A stretch of DNA of 64,000 nucleotides from Darksidea phi (GCA_030770425.1 JASJFT010000048.1:5693-69692), one strand, 5' to 3'. Positions 1-10,815 are shown, counted from the first letter of the stretch. Numbers and translations are program-made. Notes: generated by a model from the letters alone, not told the origin.

Positions 1-105
1 AAGTAAGTGGAAGGGAAGTAAGTGGAAGGGAAGTAAGTGGAAGGGAAGTAAGTGGAAGGGAAGTAAGTGGAAGGGAAGTAAGTGGAAGGGAAGTAAGTGT
101 AAAGG
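1..105. repeat. 15-bp minisatellite
   Basis: Seven head-to-tail copies of the unit AAGTAAGTGGAAGGG run from the window edge. Six are perfect and the last is degenerate. The array may continue to the left of the window. No coding role is visible. Confidence 0.9.
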
Positions 106-372
106 GAAAGGTCCAAGGAAGTAGGTAAATAAACATAGCTGAGGAGGTCAAGTGTAGTATGCCGCTCGTTGCGTTTGCAGCAGTCATAGCCGCGGTGAAA
201 GCTAGAAGGGACACTCCGCGATCGGTGGTGAAGAAGGGCGGTGGCACCCGCGTGCCAACTGTAGTACAGAATCCGTGAGCCATTTGTCGAGCTAACTTCT
301 CATATCTGGTGTTAAAATTTCACGTTAGTGAAGTGTGCTGGGCTCGGAGATACCATCGTAGACTTACTGATC

Positions 373-525
373 CTATAGCGCCGAAGCGCGCTCGTAGTTT
401 TTCTTTGTCTTTGGCTGAAACTTTTTTAGAACCGGTATTCCGTTGACAACGTCTTTCTTCCTCTCTCCGGCCACGTTCTGACTAGTAGGCTTAAAGAAGT
501 CCTCTGCCGAAATCTTCTGCGGCAT
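373..525 (-). pseudogene. Truncated N-terminus of a DUF3435/FluG-like protein
   Basis: An open frame of 50 codons starting at the ATG at 525 reads MPQKISAEDFFKP and ends KTKKNYERASAL before a stop at 373. The Thr/Lys-Lys-Asn-Tyr-Glu-Arg-Ala-x-Ala-Leu segment resembles the start of fungal DUF3435 (FluG-domain) proteins, a tyrosine-recombinase-like family that includes Starship captains. Everything after this point is missing, and the frame beyond the stop is closed. The open frame also extends upstream to 780, but that part has no recognisable content. I treat it as a truncated relic. The family call rests on a very short match. Confidence 0.3.
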
Positions 526-780
526 TTTAACGGTACGAGAAGCTGCGGCGTGAGGAATAGAACAAGAAATAGCACGAAGTTTCAAAACTAATAGTGATGC
601 TGCTAAGAAGACGATAGTGTTGCAGGTAGTCGAGTAGGTTTTCCCTAGCACGGCCGTGCCTTTATAGTGCAAAGGCATAGCACAGGCCACCTTGCAAATG
701 AGAGACGGCGCTGGCGTCGTGGGATACTGGGGGGCGTATGGTGAGGGGGCCTGTTTTGTCCCCAGCCCTTGGGGGGACAA

Positions 781-1499
781 TTCCGTCCCCCCTTCTCAAA
801 CGAGCCCTAGAGCCTATAACCTGACTCTAAGCATCTCTCTCGTCTAGACTTGACGAAATCGTAAGGGTATGCTCAACTCATACATAAGTACGATTAGCTG
901 TTAGGAGAGCGCAGGGCAACGTGACTAAGTAGGGGCCTTTAATAAGTCTTAGAAGCGTTTAGAGCGTGGTAGTGGTGCTGTAGCAGAAGAAGTCTATTTC
1001 GCAACAAAAGGAAGCTCTCTACAAATCAGGTGGTGCGGCGACGACGCGAAGGTAATTTTTGGGTGCAAAGGTGTTCGCATGTGTAGAAGCACCTACGGTA
1101 TACGATTAACACAACGAGATACTTCAGGTTTGACTACTACATGTATGTGCATTGCATTACCTTTGTACTGTATCGACTGTTTGGACGAGCGGCGTTGGCG
1201 GGTTTGCGGACTTAACAGTGCTTGATTATGCCTAGCTCCGCTATTCAACACTTGCAGGGGTCAACGAGCGGCGTTAACGGTTAATTAGGCTTAGCTCCGT
1301 TATAACAGCAATGGAACGTGACTGCTGGCAGAGGTCTGATGGAGGAGTCGTACGCGAGCGGCGTTAACGGTTAATTAGGCTACATGTCTACAGCCCGATT
1401 TATATAACTAATTGTTTTGAGGTTGCGTTTCCAAAGCGCACGCAAAGTCTCATATCAAACCGAAGCCATTGAGCCATACATACCATACGACAAACACAC
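781..1499. other. Intergenic region with short direct repeats
   Basis: No gene is recognised. It contains the repeat family at 1185-1385 (separate entry) and the promoter of the MFS gene that starts at 1500. Confidence 0.5.
1185..1385. repeat. Dispersed short direct repeats, three copies
   Basis: A 27-bp sequence starting CGAGCGGCGTTAACGGTTAA occurs identically at 1265-1291 and 1355-1381. A diverged copy lies at 1188-1250. The first two copies continue into a TAGCTCCG-type segment. The copies sit 220 bp or less upstream of the MFS start codon, so they could be promoter elements or transposon debris. Confidence 0.75.
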
Positions 1500-3519
1500 A
1501 TGTCTCTGTCAACACCTTCGCCTCCCTCGCCAGAGGACGGCAAGCCCGAAGCGATCGGAGAGAAAACACATCAGGTCGAGCCGGAAAATGGAGAGCAGAC
1601 CATCGGGCCCAGCGAACGGTCCACTGGGGCATCCTCGACTGTCAATGGGGCAGAGAAATCAGAAATCCCCAAAGACGATGGCCCTGCTGCTGCAGAAAAA
1701 GCCGTGGATGCGCCGCAAGAACTTGTTGCATACCCGAAGGGCGTCGAAGCCTTCTTCGTCCTGCTTGCGCTCGTGCTCAGTATCAGCCTCATGTCTCTGG
1801 ATCAGGTGAGTTTCTACCGCTCCAAGTTTCTCGCAGAGTCGTCTTTTGCCAATGCATCACACGCCGGTAAGCTGATTCTCTCGATTCAGACCATTGTTGC
1901 AACCGCTATTCCAAAAATTACCGACCAGTTCCACAAAATTGACCATATCGCGTGGTACGGCTCGGTTTATTTCCTGACCATCGGAGCTTTCCAGTCACAG
2001 TGGGGCAAAGTGTATAAATACTTTCCCCTCAAAACCAGTTTCCTGGTGTCAATCTTCATCTTTGAACTTGGGAGTTTGATCTGCGCTGTTGCCCCAAACT
2101 CAACGACTTTGATTGTTGGACGTGCTATCACCGGTCTCGGTGCCTCGGGTATCGCGCCTGGAGTATACACGATTGCTGCCTTTGCCACTGAGCCTAGGAA
2201 GAGAGCTACTTGGATGGGGGTCATTGGTGCGGCATATGGCGTCGCCGCTGTGCTTGGACCACTCATTGGTGGAGGGCTTGCAGATGGGGTGTCCTGGAGG
2301 TGGTGAGTCAAGAATGTTGTACTGCTTTGTCTTTGTTGCAAAACAAGGGACTATTTCCAGCTGACCGGACCTGACCTGATCTGATAACTTTAGGTGCTTC
2401 TATATTAATCTTCCATTGGGTGGTCTGATCGCTTTTATCATCCTGCTCACCTTCAAGACCCCTGTAGCCGCTAAGCTGGTCGATGCTACGCTCAAGGAGA
2501 AGCTTCTACACATGGACTTTCTAGGGACGGTGCTTATAATGGGTGCATCCATCGCCTTGCTTCTAGCTCTTCAGTACGGTGGTGTAACCCATGCGTGGGA
2601 TTCCAGCGTTGTTATCGGTTTACTCGTCGGCTTCGTTGTCATGGTTCTTGCACTCACAATGATAGAAATATGGCAAGGCGAACGCGCCATGCTGACACCA
2701 CGCATTATGCGCCAAAGGACCGTCTGGGTCAACGGCGTATGGGGCTTCTTCTTCGCTGGCTCGTATTTCGTCACGCTCTATTATCTGCCCATTTATTTCC
2801 AAAGCATTGACAACGTCAGTCCGATTGGCTCGGGTGTGCGCAACATTCCTCTTATCATCATGTTCAGCATTACCACCTATGCCACAGGCAGAGCCATCAC
2901 AAAGACGGGTATTGCAGCTCCGCAATTGACAGCTGGCTCTGTGGTCGTAACTATCGCCGCTGGTCTACTGTATACTCTTGACATTGGAACCTCGACAGGC
3001 AAATGGGTTGGGTATCAGATCTTGGCGGGCTTCGGATACGGCCTCGCCCTCCAAGTCCCGGTGGTTATTGCGCAGGCTTATGCTACGCCAAGCGACATAG
3101 CTCCTACGACCGCGATTCAGATATGTGAGTTCTCCTTCGCCTTCTTCTAGGATGTCGTCAATTTTCTTTGTCCCCTTGTATCCCTAAGCTAAGTGTGACC
3201 CTCGGGCGTAGGGTATCGATCTATCGGCAGCACATTTTTGCTCGCAGCCGCGCAATCCGGCTTCGCCAACCAGCTGGCACACAAGCTTGCCAACACTGCA
3301 CCGAGCGTCAATCTCGCCCTCGTCACGGCTACAGGTGCCACTGAGCTGCACCAGGTATTTTCCGGAGCTGAGTTGGATGGTGTTATGCGTGCGTACGCAT
3401 GGGGTATCAAGGTTGCTTTCGCAATTACTATTGCGACCTGCGGCGTCACTGTCTTTGTGAGCTTGTGCAGCAAGTGGAACAATATTAACGTGTTGAAATC
3501 CAGGGCTGGAGCTGCCTGA
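1500..3519 (+). CDS. MFS drug:H+ antiporter, DHA2/14-TMS type
   Basis: Exons are 1500-1805, 1890-2302, 2394-3124 and 3212-3519, giving 585 aa with all phases closing. A polar Ser/Pro/Glu-rich N-terminal tail of about 75 residues precedes the first helix. Family marks are the helix-1 [17 protein letters not shown] element, [10 protein letters not shown], the motif-C-like region ending in [11 protein letters not shown], and [13 protein letters not shown] at the second splice junction. The family exports drugs or metabolites across the plasma membrane in exchange for protons. The first intron (84 bp) is a multiple of three and free of stops, so retention would leave the frame open. No lesion was seen. 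It stands alone next to the NLR pair, so no pathway can be assigned. Confidence 0.9.
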
Positions 3520-4140
3520 AACAGCTGTTCGGACGATCATGCCAGCGGAGTTATTGCCTTTCTCGTTATGGAAATTATCTATTTTGTACGATGATTTGGA
3601 TGGCTTGGAGAGAGGGCGGAATGGAGGAATGGGTTGAAGGAGGAAATCGGATCGTATTCAAGGCTGGCTACCTAATGCATTGAAGTAGGACTATCAAGTG
3701 GATCAATCTTGTAGTGTTCCAGAAAACCATCATCCAAGCCAAGTATCCTATCCATAATTCCTGGTTGAATCTCATGTAAGTGGGCTGATGGCCCGAATAT
3801 CCGTAACTGAATCTATTGCTTTTGCAAAGGCCCAGTGTTCAGCTACCGTGGCCCTTTACATTGGCAAACGTGTGGGATACTATTCCGGCTAACGTGATGC
3901 CTTATGAGTGGGCGTCAAGTTGACATGATTGCTGACTCGCTCGTACCGAGGAAGTGGATTGGGGTGAAGGAGATCCTTGAGATAACTGATGTACGCTAAG
4001 ATCTTGATGAATCCAGTCATAGCACATATTCAGGTGTGCGCAAAGTGTGATCGGTGTAAAGTCAAAGTACCCCTCATATTTTCCGGCACAGGTGGTTTTC
4101 CGCCACGCATGGACGGACGTTATATCATTAACCAGATGAA
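3520..4140. other. Convergent intergenic region
   Basis: This lies between the 3' ends of the MFS gene and the NLR gene. No gene, RNA or repeat was recognised; it probably holds both polyadenylation regions. Confidence 0.6.
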
Positions 4141-7100
4141 CTATATATTCAACGCAGCCCTTTTGGACCCGTCTGGGCCAAAGAGACGTTGAAAATGTAC
4201 AGTTAAGAACGTCATGAGGACGATCCGTCCCGACAGGCACCCGATAACCACTGTCGACGCCCTCACAGTGGACACTCCTGGTCGGTAGGCCGGCGGCAGC
4301 CACAGCACCCTATGCGATTCCCAGGTAACCCACGCACGGTCCTCGCTGAGCCCGACGCCCTGACGACCGACGCAATGTGGAAGAGGATTGGCCGTTGACA
4401 CTAGCGTGGGCAGCGGTGTCGCTGAACTTGCTGAAGTTGACGATAGTGGTGGCGACGAGGACGACGGGCGGCTACTTAGTGTAAAAGTGCCGACATCAGT
4501 ATATAGAGAGGAGCCAGCCGCGTCGAAAGCGAGGTGTTTAAGATACCCACCCCAAGGGGTGCTAAGTATCACCGTACCGGTGTCCGTTTCCGTATCCCAG
4601 AGCTGGATGTCCCCATTCTCCGATCCCACTGCGAGCATTGTAGGATTGTGCGAGAATGCGATCAAGATGATATAATCGTGGGGATGGAGTGTATTCACTT
4701 GAGTGCCTGTTACCGTATCCCAGAGCTCAATGGTTCCAAGTTCACATGATGCTGCTGCGAGTATTGTAGAATCGTGCGAGAACGCCACTGAGTAGGTATC
4801 CACTGGGCTCGCCCCGCTATCGGCCTTGAGGGTTTCCGTACAGGCGCCTGTTGTTGTATTCCAGAGCTTAATCATCGCATTGCATGATACTGATGCGAGT
4901 ATTGCGGAATCGTGAGAGAACGCTATTGAATCGACCGTATAGTTATGGCCCTCGAGCGTTGCCATACAGGTACCTGTTGCCATATCCCAGAGCTTAATGG
5001 TATAATCGTCCGATATTGACGCGAGTATTGTAGAATCGTGCGAGAATACGACAAAGGTGACATCGTCGCTATGGCCGTCAAGCGTTGTTGTGTAGGTACC
5101 TGTGGCTATATCCCAGAGCTTAATGGTGTTATCGCGCGATGCTGATGCGAGTATTGTAGAATCGTGCGAGATTGCGACAAATTTGACCTCTTCGCTATGG
5201 CCCTCAAGCGTTGTTGTATAGGTGCCTATTGTGGTATCCCAGAGCTTAATAGTATCGTCATCTGATGCTGATGCGAGTGTTGTAGAGTCATGCGAGAATA
5301 CGACTAAAGTGGCCCCGTTGTTATGCCCTTTGAACGTTGCTATACAAGTGCTTGTTGCTATGTCCCAGAGCTTAATGGACTCATCGTACGATACAGATGC
5401 AAGCATTGTAGAATCGTGCGAGAACGCTATTGAGTTGGCCGAACTCTTATGGCCCCTAAGCGTTGCCGTACAGGTACCTGTGGCTATATCCCAGAGCTTA
5501 ATGGTTTTATCGCGCGATGCTGATGCGAGTATTGCAGAATTGTGCGAGAATGCGACCGAATTGATCCCTTTGAGTGTTGCCGTACAGGTCTCTGTGGCTA
5601 TATCCCAGAGCTTAATGGACTCATCATACGATACTGATGCGAGCATTGTAGAATTGTGAGAGAGCGTTACCGAATAGACTGGCTCGTTATGGCCCTTGAG
5701 CGTTGCCATACAGGTGCCTGTGGTTGTATCCCAGAGCTTAATGGTTTTATCGCTTGATGCCGATGCAAGCATTGTAATATCGTGCGAGAATACGACTGGT
5801 CTAAATCTGTCCCTCTCGCTATCGGTCTTGAGAGTTGCCGTACAGGCGCCTGTTGCCGTATCCCAGAGCTTAATAGTATTATCAGCCGATACTGATGCGA
5901 GCATTGTAGAATCGCGAGAGAGCGCTACCGAACGGACTGGCTCGTTATGGCCCTTGAGCGTTGCCATACAGGTGCCTGTGGTTGTATCCCAGAGCTTAAT
6001 GGTTTTATCGCCTGATGCCGATACGAGCATTGTAGAATCGTGCGAAAACGTTACTGAGGAGACCCAGGCGCTATGGTCCTCGAGTGTCTGTGAACACGCA
6101 TCCCAATCGGAATTTGTCTGCGGTAATAGGGAAAAACAGGCTGGGAACTGATTCCGGAACGTCTTCCGGACGATGCTCCGCTCCGGTGCAAACACAACAG
6201 CCGAATAGTAGACTTGGAGAGGCGATATATTGATAATAGACCAGTGGTTCAAAATGATACGCCGCGTATCGTGAAGAAGTATCGAGACGTTGCCATTCTC
6301 TTCCGGCTAATGAACTAGTTAGTACGCCACATAGTAGACTACAAACAGCGAAACAACCTACATCGAGCAAACCCAACAAGTCATCTACCATGCGGATACT
6401 TTCCGAGATCCGCCCTAGGAGGCCCAACGCTTCGAGCCAGTGTAGGAGATGCCGGGTCAGAAAACCATTAACGACATCGCCGTACCGTATCAAGCGCTTG
6501 CTCTCTTTCCAGTGGTAAACCCAGTACCGACATGCATACTGAACCTCAGGCGGCAGGCGGGTGTCGATGATCTTCTGGTCGATCTCGGACCGGCGCGTCC
6601 CGGGCAGCCGCAGCCCACAGACATCTTTCTTAAGTGTATCGCCTAGCAGCTGTAGGCACTGGGCCGCCAGCCGCTCGTGGGTTTCTCGCTCGTTGACCCA
6701 GAACGGATTTATATCGCGGCTCTTATAGTTAACGAGAAAGTCACGAAAGGATAGGTGGAGCATTCTGACAGGGGTGCGCGGGTCATCGGGAATATATAGG
6801 ACGGAATGCAACCCCCTTAGCTTTGAGCCAACGGATGTCTGGGATCTCCCAAGTACTCGTGCAAGCGATATGGTAGGAAGAGGGTCGGCAAGGAGTACAA
6901 TTGTGCCAACAATCTCGCGGAACCAGGCAATTATTTTGACTGTCTCGTCCTCAGTGCGACTAACCAATCCCGAATCCGTACGCTTAAGAAGCAGTCGGCT
7001 TAGAACGGGGAGATATGTCGTGTGAAGCTGGGACCATCCTCCTTTCTTCTGGCATGTCAGGAGTTCATCCAGCTGTTCCGCGGGATCTCCGCAATCACTA

Positions 7101-8214
7101 TCGGCAATGAAGCGACAGGCCGTGGAGGCGAAGATGAAGAGCGGGACAGCCATGTTGACAAGACTCTCAAGAGAGGCGGCAGAAGGCCAGTCATGCGGTA
7201 GCCCCGGGGTTGGAATAGTCTTGTTGAAATCGTCCCGGATTTCGGCTAATCGAAAGCTCAGATATGTAGAAATATCTCTTTTTATGTCCGGCTCGGGGAC
7301 TTCGTGGAGAGCCAGGTCTTTGTAACTGCCGTCAATGTATTTGAAGCCGAGCTGGATGGGCAGCTCGGGCCTGCTGGTGACGAAGAACCTTAGACGGGCG
7401 GATTTCAACTCCTGAGCCTTTGATAGGAGATGGATGATAGCTTTAGCGTCGTCCTCCCGATCGCATTCGTCAAGCGCGTCGATCACTACTACTATTAGTG
7501 TGGGGGTTCGAGGGTCGTTCTTGCACTTGTCTAGAGGCTCCAAGATGAGCTTCTCGAACTGTACTTTCTTGGCTTTATCGATGATGGCGGGGTCATTCTC
7601 GATCGCGCTCTGAACGTGCGGGGCCAAGGGAGGCAGCTGGTGGACAAGCTGGAAAGAAATTGTGGTGAAGAACATAGCTGCTTTGCCGCGGTCGCCTTCG
7701 CCTTTCTTGAAAAAGAAGCTGGCACTGGGGATCTTTTTCTTAGAAAGGTGGGCAGCCACGGTTCGAGATATTGTAGATTTGCCTGTGCCCGCCATGCCTC
7801 GCAGCCAAAAGATGCATTTCCCCTGCTGGTCTTTGACCCATTTGTTAATATCGGCGAGAAGGTCAACTCGGGTGCTAGGATAGCACTTTGGATCGTGCTC
7901 GTGCGCTTGAGAGTCGAAGGCTGCGCCTCTCGCGACCGGAAGCTTTGAGATATTGTCTATTTCGGAACCCTCTAGCCCAGCCATCCGGTTAGTATATGAG
8001 ACCACCGTCCGAATAAATTGCGCTTACCAATGATCAGATCTCTCCCGATGGAGATATTCCCAGAGCCACTGTGGTGGATGCCTACGCCTTGAAAGCCGGA
8101 TTGAGCACCAGACCCGCTGCACCGATCGGGGGCGTGTCGCTTTTCTGGCTCGTCTTCCACGGCTGATGCGGAGGATCGCTCGCTCAGCCGGCGCTTGCTG
8201 GGTCGGGCATCCAT
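4141..8214 (-). CDS. NACHT-WD40 NLR (STAND) with N-terminal amyloid-like motif
   Basis: Exons are 8214-8028, 7971-6362 and 6306-4141, giving 1320 aa with both introns (56 and 55 bp) phase-consistent. Residues 1-62 hold no effector domain, only a basic Ser-rich stretch ending in a short Gly-rich motif (FQGVG, then SGSGNISIGRD). A NACHT NTPase follows: Walker A GMAGTGKST near 121-129, Walker B LIVVVIDALDECD near 221-233, and a FFVTSRPE sensor. A helical region leads to 12 WD40 repeats plus a degenerate last one from about residue 674 to 1205, most ending in IKLWD. The tail has the LWLPPAYRP and IGCLSGRIVLMTF elements usual for the family. By family, WD repeats sense a ligand, NACHT oligomerises, and the exposed N-terminal motif seeds an effector. 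The divergent neighbour carries a matching motif. No inactivating lesion was seen. Confidence 0.92.
4560..6130 (-). repeat. WD40-encoding internal tandem repeats
   Basis: Within the NLR gene, units of about 126 bp (42 codons) repeat roughly 12 times. Many segments are nearly identical between units, for example the stretches encoding SHDSTMLAS and TIKLWDTTTGTC. One unit, near 5565, is shortened and lacks its GH dipeptide region. Such homogenised repeats are typical of highly variable fungal NLR sensor domains. Confidence 0.85.
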
Positions 8215-8729
8215 TGATGGTCGTCCTGGAACGCCCTACTTCGATCAAGCATAGGATTGTCATCAGGAAGAATTGCGCAGAATCGTTCGAAGGGGGGCCT
8301 GAATTCCCAGACGACACGGCGGCTGGAGCGCCAATCAAATTCGCGCAGACGATGGTTGTGCCAAAATCGTCGCAATGCATAGTCCCGAGGCTAGCGCTGG
8401 GTTGAAAATGCGAGAAATAAATCCTGGCGTAGCCACCAGAGCCTCCGGCGTCCAACCTGACTGTTGCGCATAGGACTGTAGAGAAATGGCATGGTTGTTC
8501 TGAATGAGTTCCTATGCGCTAAAAAGGGCGACGGCGCACGGTCCACGGACCGCATCTTGCCATCCTCGTTCCTCGTTCCCACTTGAACAACCAGCGAGCA
8601 GACCAACGCCAGGATCGCGCTACGAGCAGTCTACCATAGACTCATGTGTTACTGACCCTCTGCATTAATATTCGTGTAAGGCTTTCGTCCTTGATCCCAA
8701 TCTAACCAGCTGACTTGAACAGAATCTCA
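8215..8729. promoter_or_regulatory. Shared divergent promoter of the NLR/PNP pair
   Basis: About 515 bp separate the two start codons and must hold both promoters. A likely 5'-UTR intron of the PNP gene lies at 8676-8722 (GTAAGG donor, CTAACC branch point, CAG acceptor), just before the ATG at 8730. No specific operator was recognised. Confidence 0.55.
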
Positions 8730-9818
8730 ATGGCAGACGAATACAGCGATCCGAGGAGGTACGAAGATTACACCGTCGCCGTGATCTGCGCCATCGACTT
8801 CGAGATGAGCGCCGTTCGCTACATGCTAGACCAGGAACATTCCCGCCTGCCTATTAAGCAAGGCGACTCGAACATGTACGTCCTTGGCGAGCTTAGCGGC
8901 CACAACCTCGTCCTCGCATGCCTTCCGGGCAATCAGGGAAAGGGCGCAGCCGCGACCGTCGCTACGAACATGACTCGCACCTTCCCTTCCATCGAGTGGC
9001 GATTTCTCGTCGGTACTGGTGGAGGTGTTCCCAGCGACAAGCACGACATCCGTCTGGGCGACGTGGTTGTGAGCATGCCCGAGGGGCAGTACAGTGGCGT
9101 TGTTCAATACGACCTGGGAAAGGACGCCGATGACGGCTTCATACTTAAAGGATTCCTCTCGCCGCCGCCGCCTCTTTTGAGGAGTGCCGTTGTGAAGATG
9201 CGGTCTGACCACCTTGCCAGCGAGAATAAAATCGAAGAGTTTTTGTCGGCGATGCTACAAAGGGGACCACGCCTTTCCATCTATCAGCCGCCATCTACCA
9301 GACTTGATGTCCTGTTTGAGGCAGGCTATCCTCACGACCCCAAAAATTTTACATGCGAAACATGCGACCGCCAAAAATCCGTTCACCGGTCTTGTCGCGA
9401 ATTCGAAGGCCCCGAAATACACTACGGATTAATTGCTTCTGGCGATCGCGTGATGCGGAGTGCTGTCAAGAGAAACGAAGTGATTCGTAACGTCGGCGAC
9501 ATACTCTGCTTTGAGATGGAAGCGGCCGGACTGATGACTGAGTTCTCCTGCATCGTCATTCGCGGCATCTCCGACTACGCCGACTCTCACAAGAATGACG
9601 CCTGGCAGCATTTTGCGGCTGCGGCGGCCGCAGCGTGCACCAAGGAACTACTTTCTTATCTAGACCCAGAGATAGTTTCCGCCGTGTCGGCACCTTGCGT
9701 AAGCACGGTGTCGAATAGCGATAATGAGCCGACCGCTCGCCATGTTTTTAATGGCACGGGTGTCCAACTCTCTGGTTCGGGGTCTTTGTCTGTCGGGAGG
9801 GATATGCATATCCGTTGA
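8730..9818 (+). CDS. PNP_UDP-domain protein with C-terminal amyloid-like motif
   Basis: Uninterrupted coding exon of 362 aa. The ATG at 8730 is chosen because the open frame upstream has no ATG and a probable intron ends at 8722. Residues from about 10 to 310 form a nucleoside-phosphorylase fold: TVAVICAIDFEMSAV, the WRFLVGTGGGVP loop, IRLGDVVVS, and ICFEMEAAGLM with IRGISDYADSHK near the C-terminal side. In bacteria this fold cleaves or phosphorolyses nucleosides; in fungal NLRs it is a common effector domain. The last 23 residues (340-362) lie outside the enzyme fold and read FNGTG, then SGSGSLSVGRD, then MHIR. They align with the motif at residues 41-62 of the divergent NLR. I infer a two-gene receptor-effector unit. 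Nucleosidase activity is inferred, not shown. Confidence 0.88.
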   Translation: MADEYSDPRRYEDYTVAVICAIDFEMSAVRYMLDQEHSRLPIKQGDSNMYVLGELSGHNLVLACLPGNQGKGAAATVATNMTRTFPSIEWRFLVGTGGGVPSDKHDIRLGDVVVSMPEGQYSGVVQYDLGKDADDGFILKGFLSPPPPLLRSAVVKMRSDHLASENKIEEFLSAMLQRGPRLSIYQPPSTRLDVLFEAGYPHDPKNFTCETCDRQKSVHRSCREFEGPEIHYGLIASGDRVMRSAVKRNEVIRNVGDILCFEMEAAGLMTEFSCIVIRGISDYADSHKNDAWQHFAAAAAAACTKELLSYLDPEIVSAVSAPCVSTVSNSDNEPTARHVFNGTGVQLSGSGSLSVGRDMHIR

Positions 9819-10129
9819 CCGCCAAGAAACCAGTCGGAAGGTCGGGAAATGGGCTCGGAGAACACTATTTTCTCTCAACACAGCAAAGGCATCCGATAAG
9901 CTCCTCGGGCCTCGTCCACCTTACGCCAGCGGATAATTTTCTCTCGGGACGGCTAGCTTCGCTATTGAAACCGCAAGTTCCCTCTCATATTATGTTCAGC
10001 ATGCTACGTATATCAGAAGCAAAGCTCTACATCAGGTTAGAAGATGGCCACTTGTAGGACTACGTATTAAAGATTCGCCACTTCAGCCTTGTCAGGCAAG
10101 CGAACTACTCCGATGCCGCTAGTAGGGAG
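9819..10129. other. Intergenic, no gene seen
   Basis: This is the 3' flank of the PNP gene. Nothing recognisable was found before the AT-rich transposon remnant begins. Confidence 0.5.
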
Positions 10130-10815
10130 GACGGCCGGCCCGCTCTAGATATAGGGTTACCGTAAACGTCTAGAATAGATAACGTTAGAAAGGGATATAA
10201 GAATTATTACTAGTAGCGAAGGATAGTATTTAGCTCTAGGTAGCGTAATATCTAGTCAAGTATAGCCGCTAGTATAGCTCTACTCTACCGTATCCGGCTA
10301 TTATAAATATAAAAGTAATCTTAAAGCTTAATATTAAATTAAGAACGTCGTTATTAGTAGCCCTACCAGAGGCTATATAGGAGGCTAGAATACTAAATAA
10401 TACGTATAAACTAGAGGCTTAAATAATATTAATTTATAAGTACGTAGGTAGGTATAAGAGCCCGTTACCTATTTTTATTATAATAGTTATTAATTAGCTA
10501 AAGAAAAGTACTAAGGTAATAGCTTATAAAGCTAACTTATACTTATATACGAACGAATTAGGAGCCTAGAGAAAGTAAATAAGGCCGTTATAATACGTAA
10601 ATAGCGTACAAAGAAGCGAATCTAGAAGTAGGGTACCCTAACCAAGGTAGAGGGAGAGGATATTATTATTCAAAAGGATGCTAAGTAGCAGCTAGAGAAC
10701 GAAAGATGTTAAGTTGCTACGCAATCAGGTATGAGCCGGCAGGCTTTATAGCGCTACACGCACTGTAGAGAACCTGGGCATAACTCACGAACGTGTAAGA
10801 AAGCTACTGGAGATA
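10130..10815 (+). mobile_element. Decayed Fot1/pogo-type DNA transposon, 3' part
   Basis: The stretch is rich in AT and TpA and full of stops in every frame, unlike its neighbours, as expected after repeat-induced point mutation. Near 10751-10813 the plus strand still reads RYTHCREPGHNSRTCKKATGD-like codons. This is the Cys-x-x-Cys/His-x4-Cys knuckle found at the C-terminus of Fot1/pogo DDE transposases. The DDE core is not readable. Terminal inverted repeats were not identified. Confidence 0.65.

Noticed and set aside
5222..6151. Long plus-strand open frames opposite the WD40 repeats
   Set aside because: They are the antisense of a homogenised coding repeat; composition is repetitive and no family matches.
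8024..8455. Minus-strand frame of 143 codons overlapping the NLR first exon
   Set aside because: Wrong frame: the NLR exon with the motif and its splice donor joins NACHT in phase; this frame has no homology.
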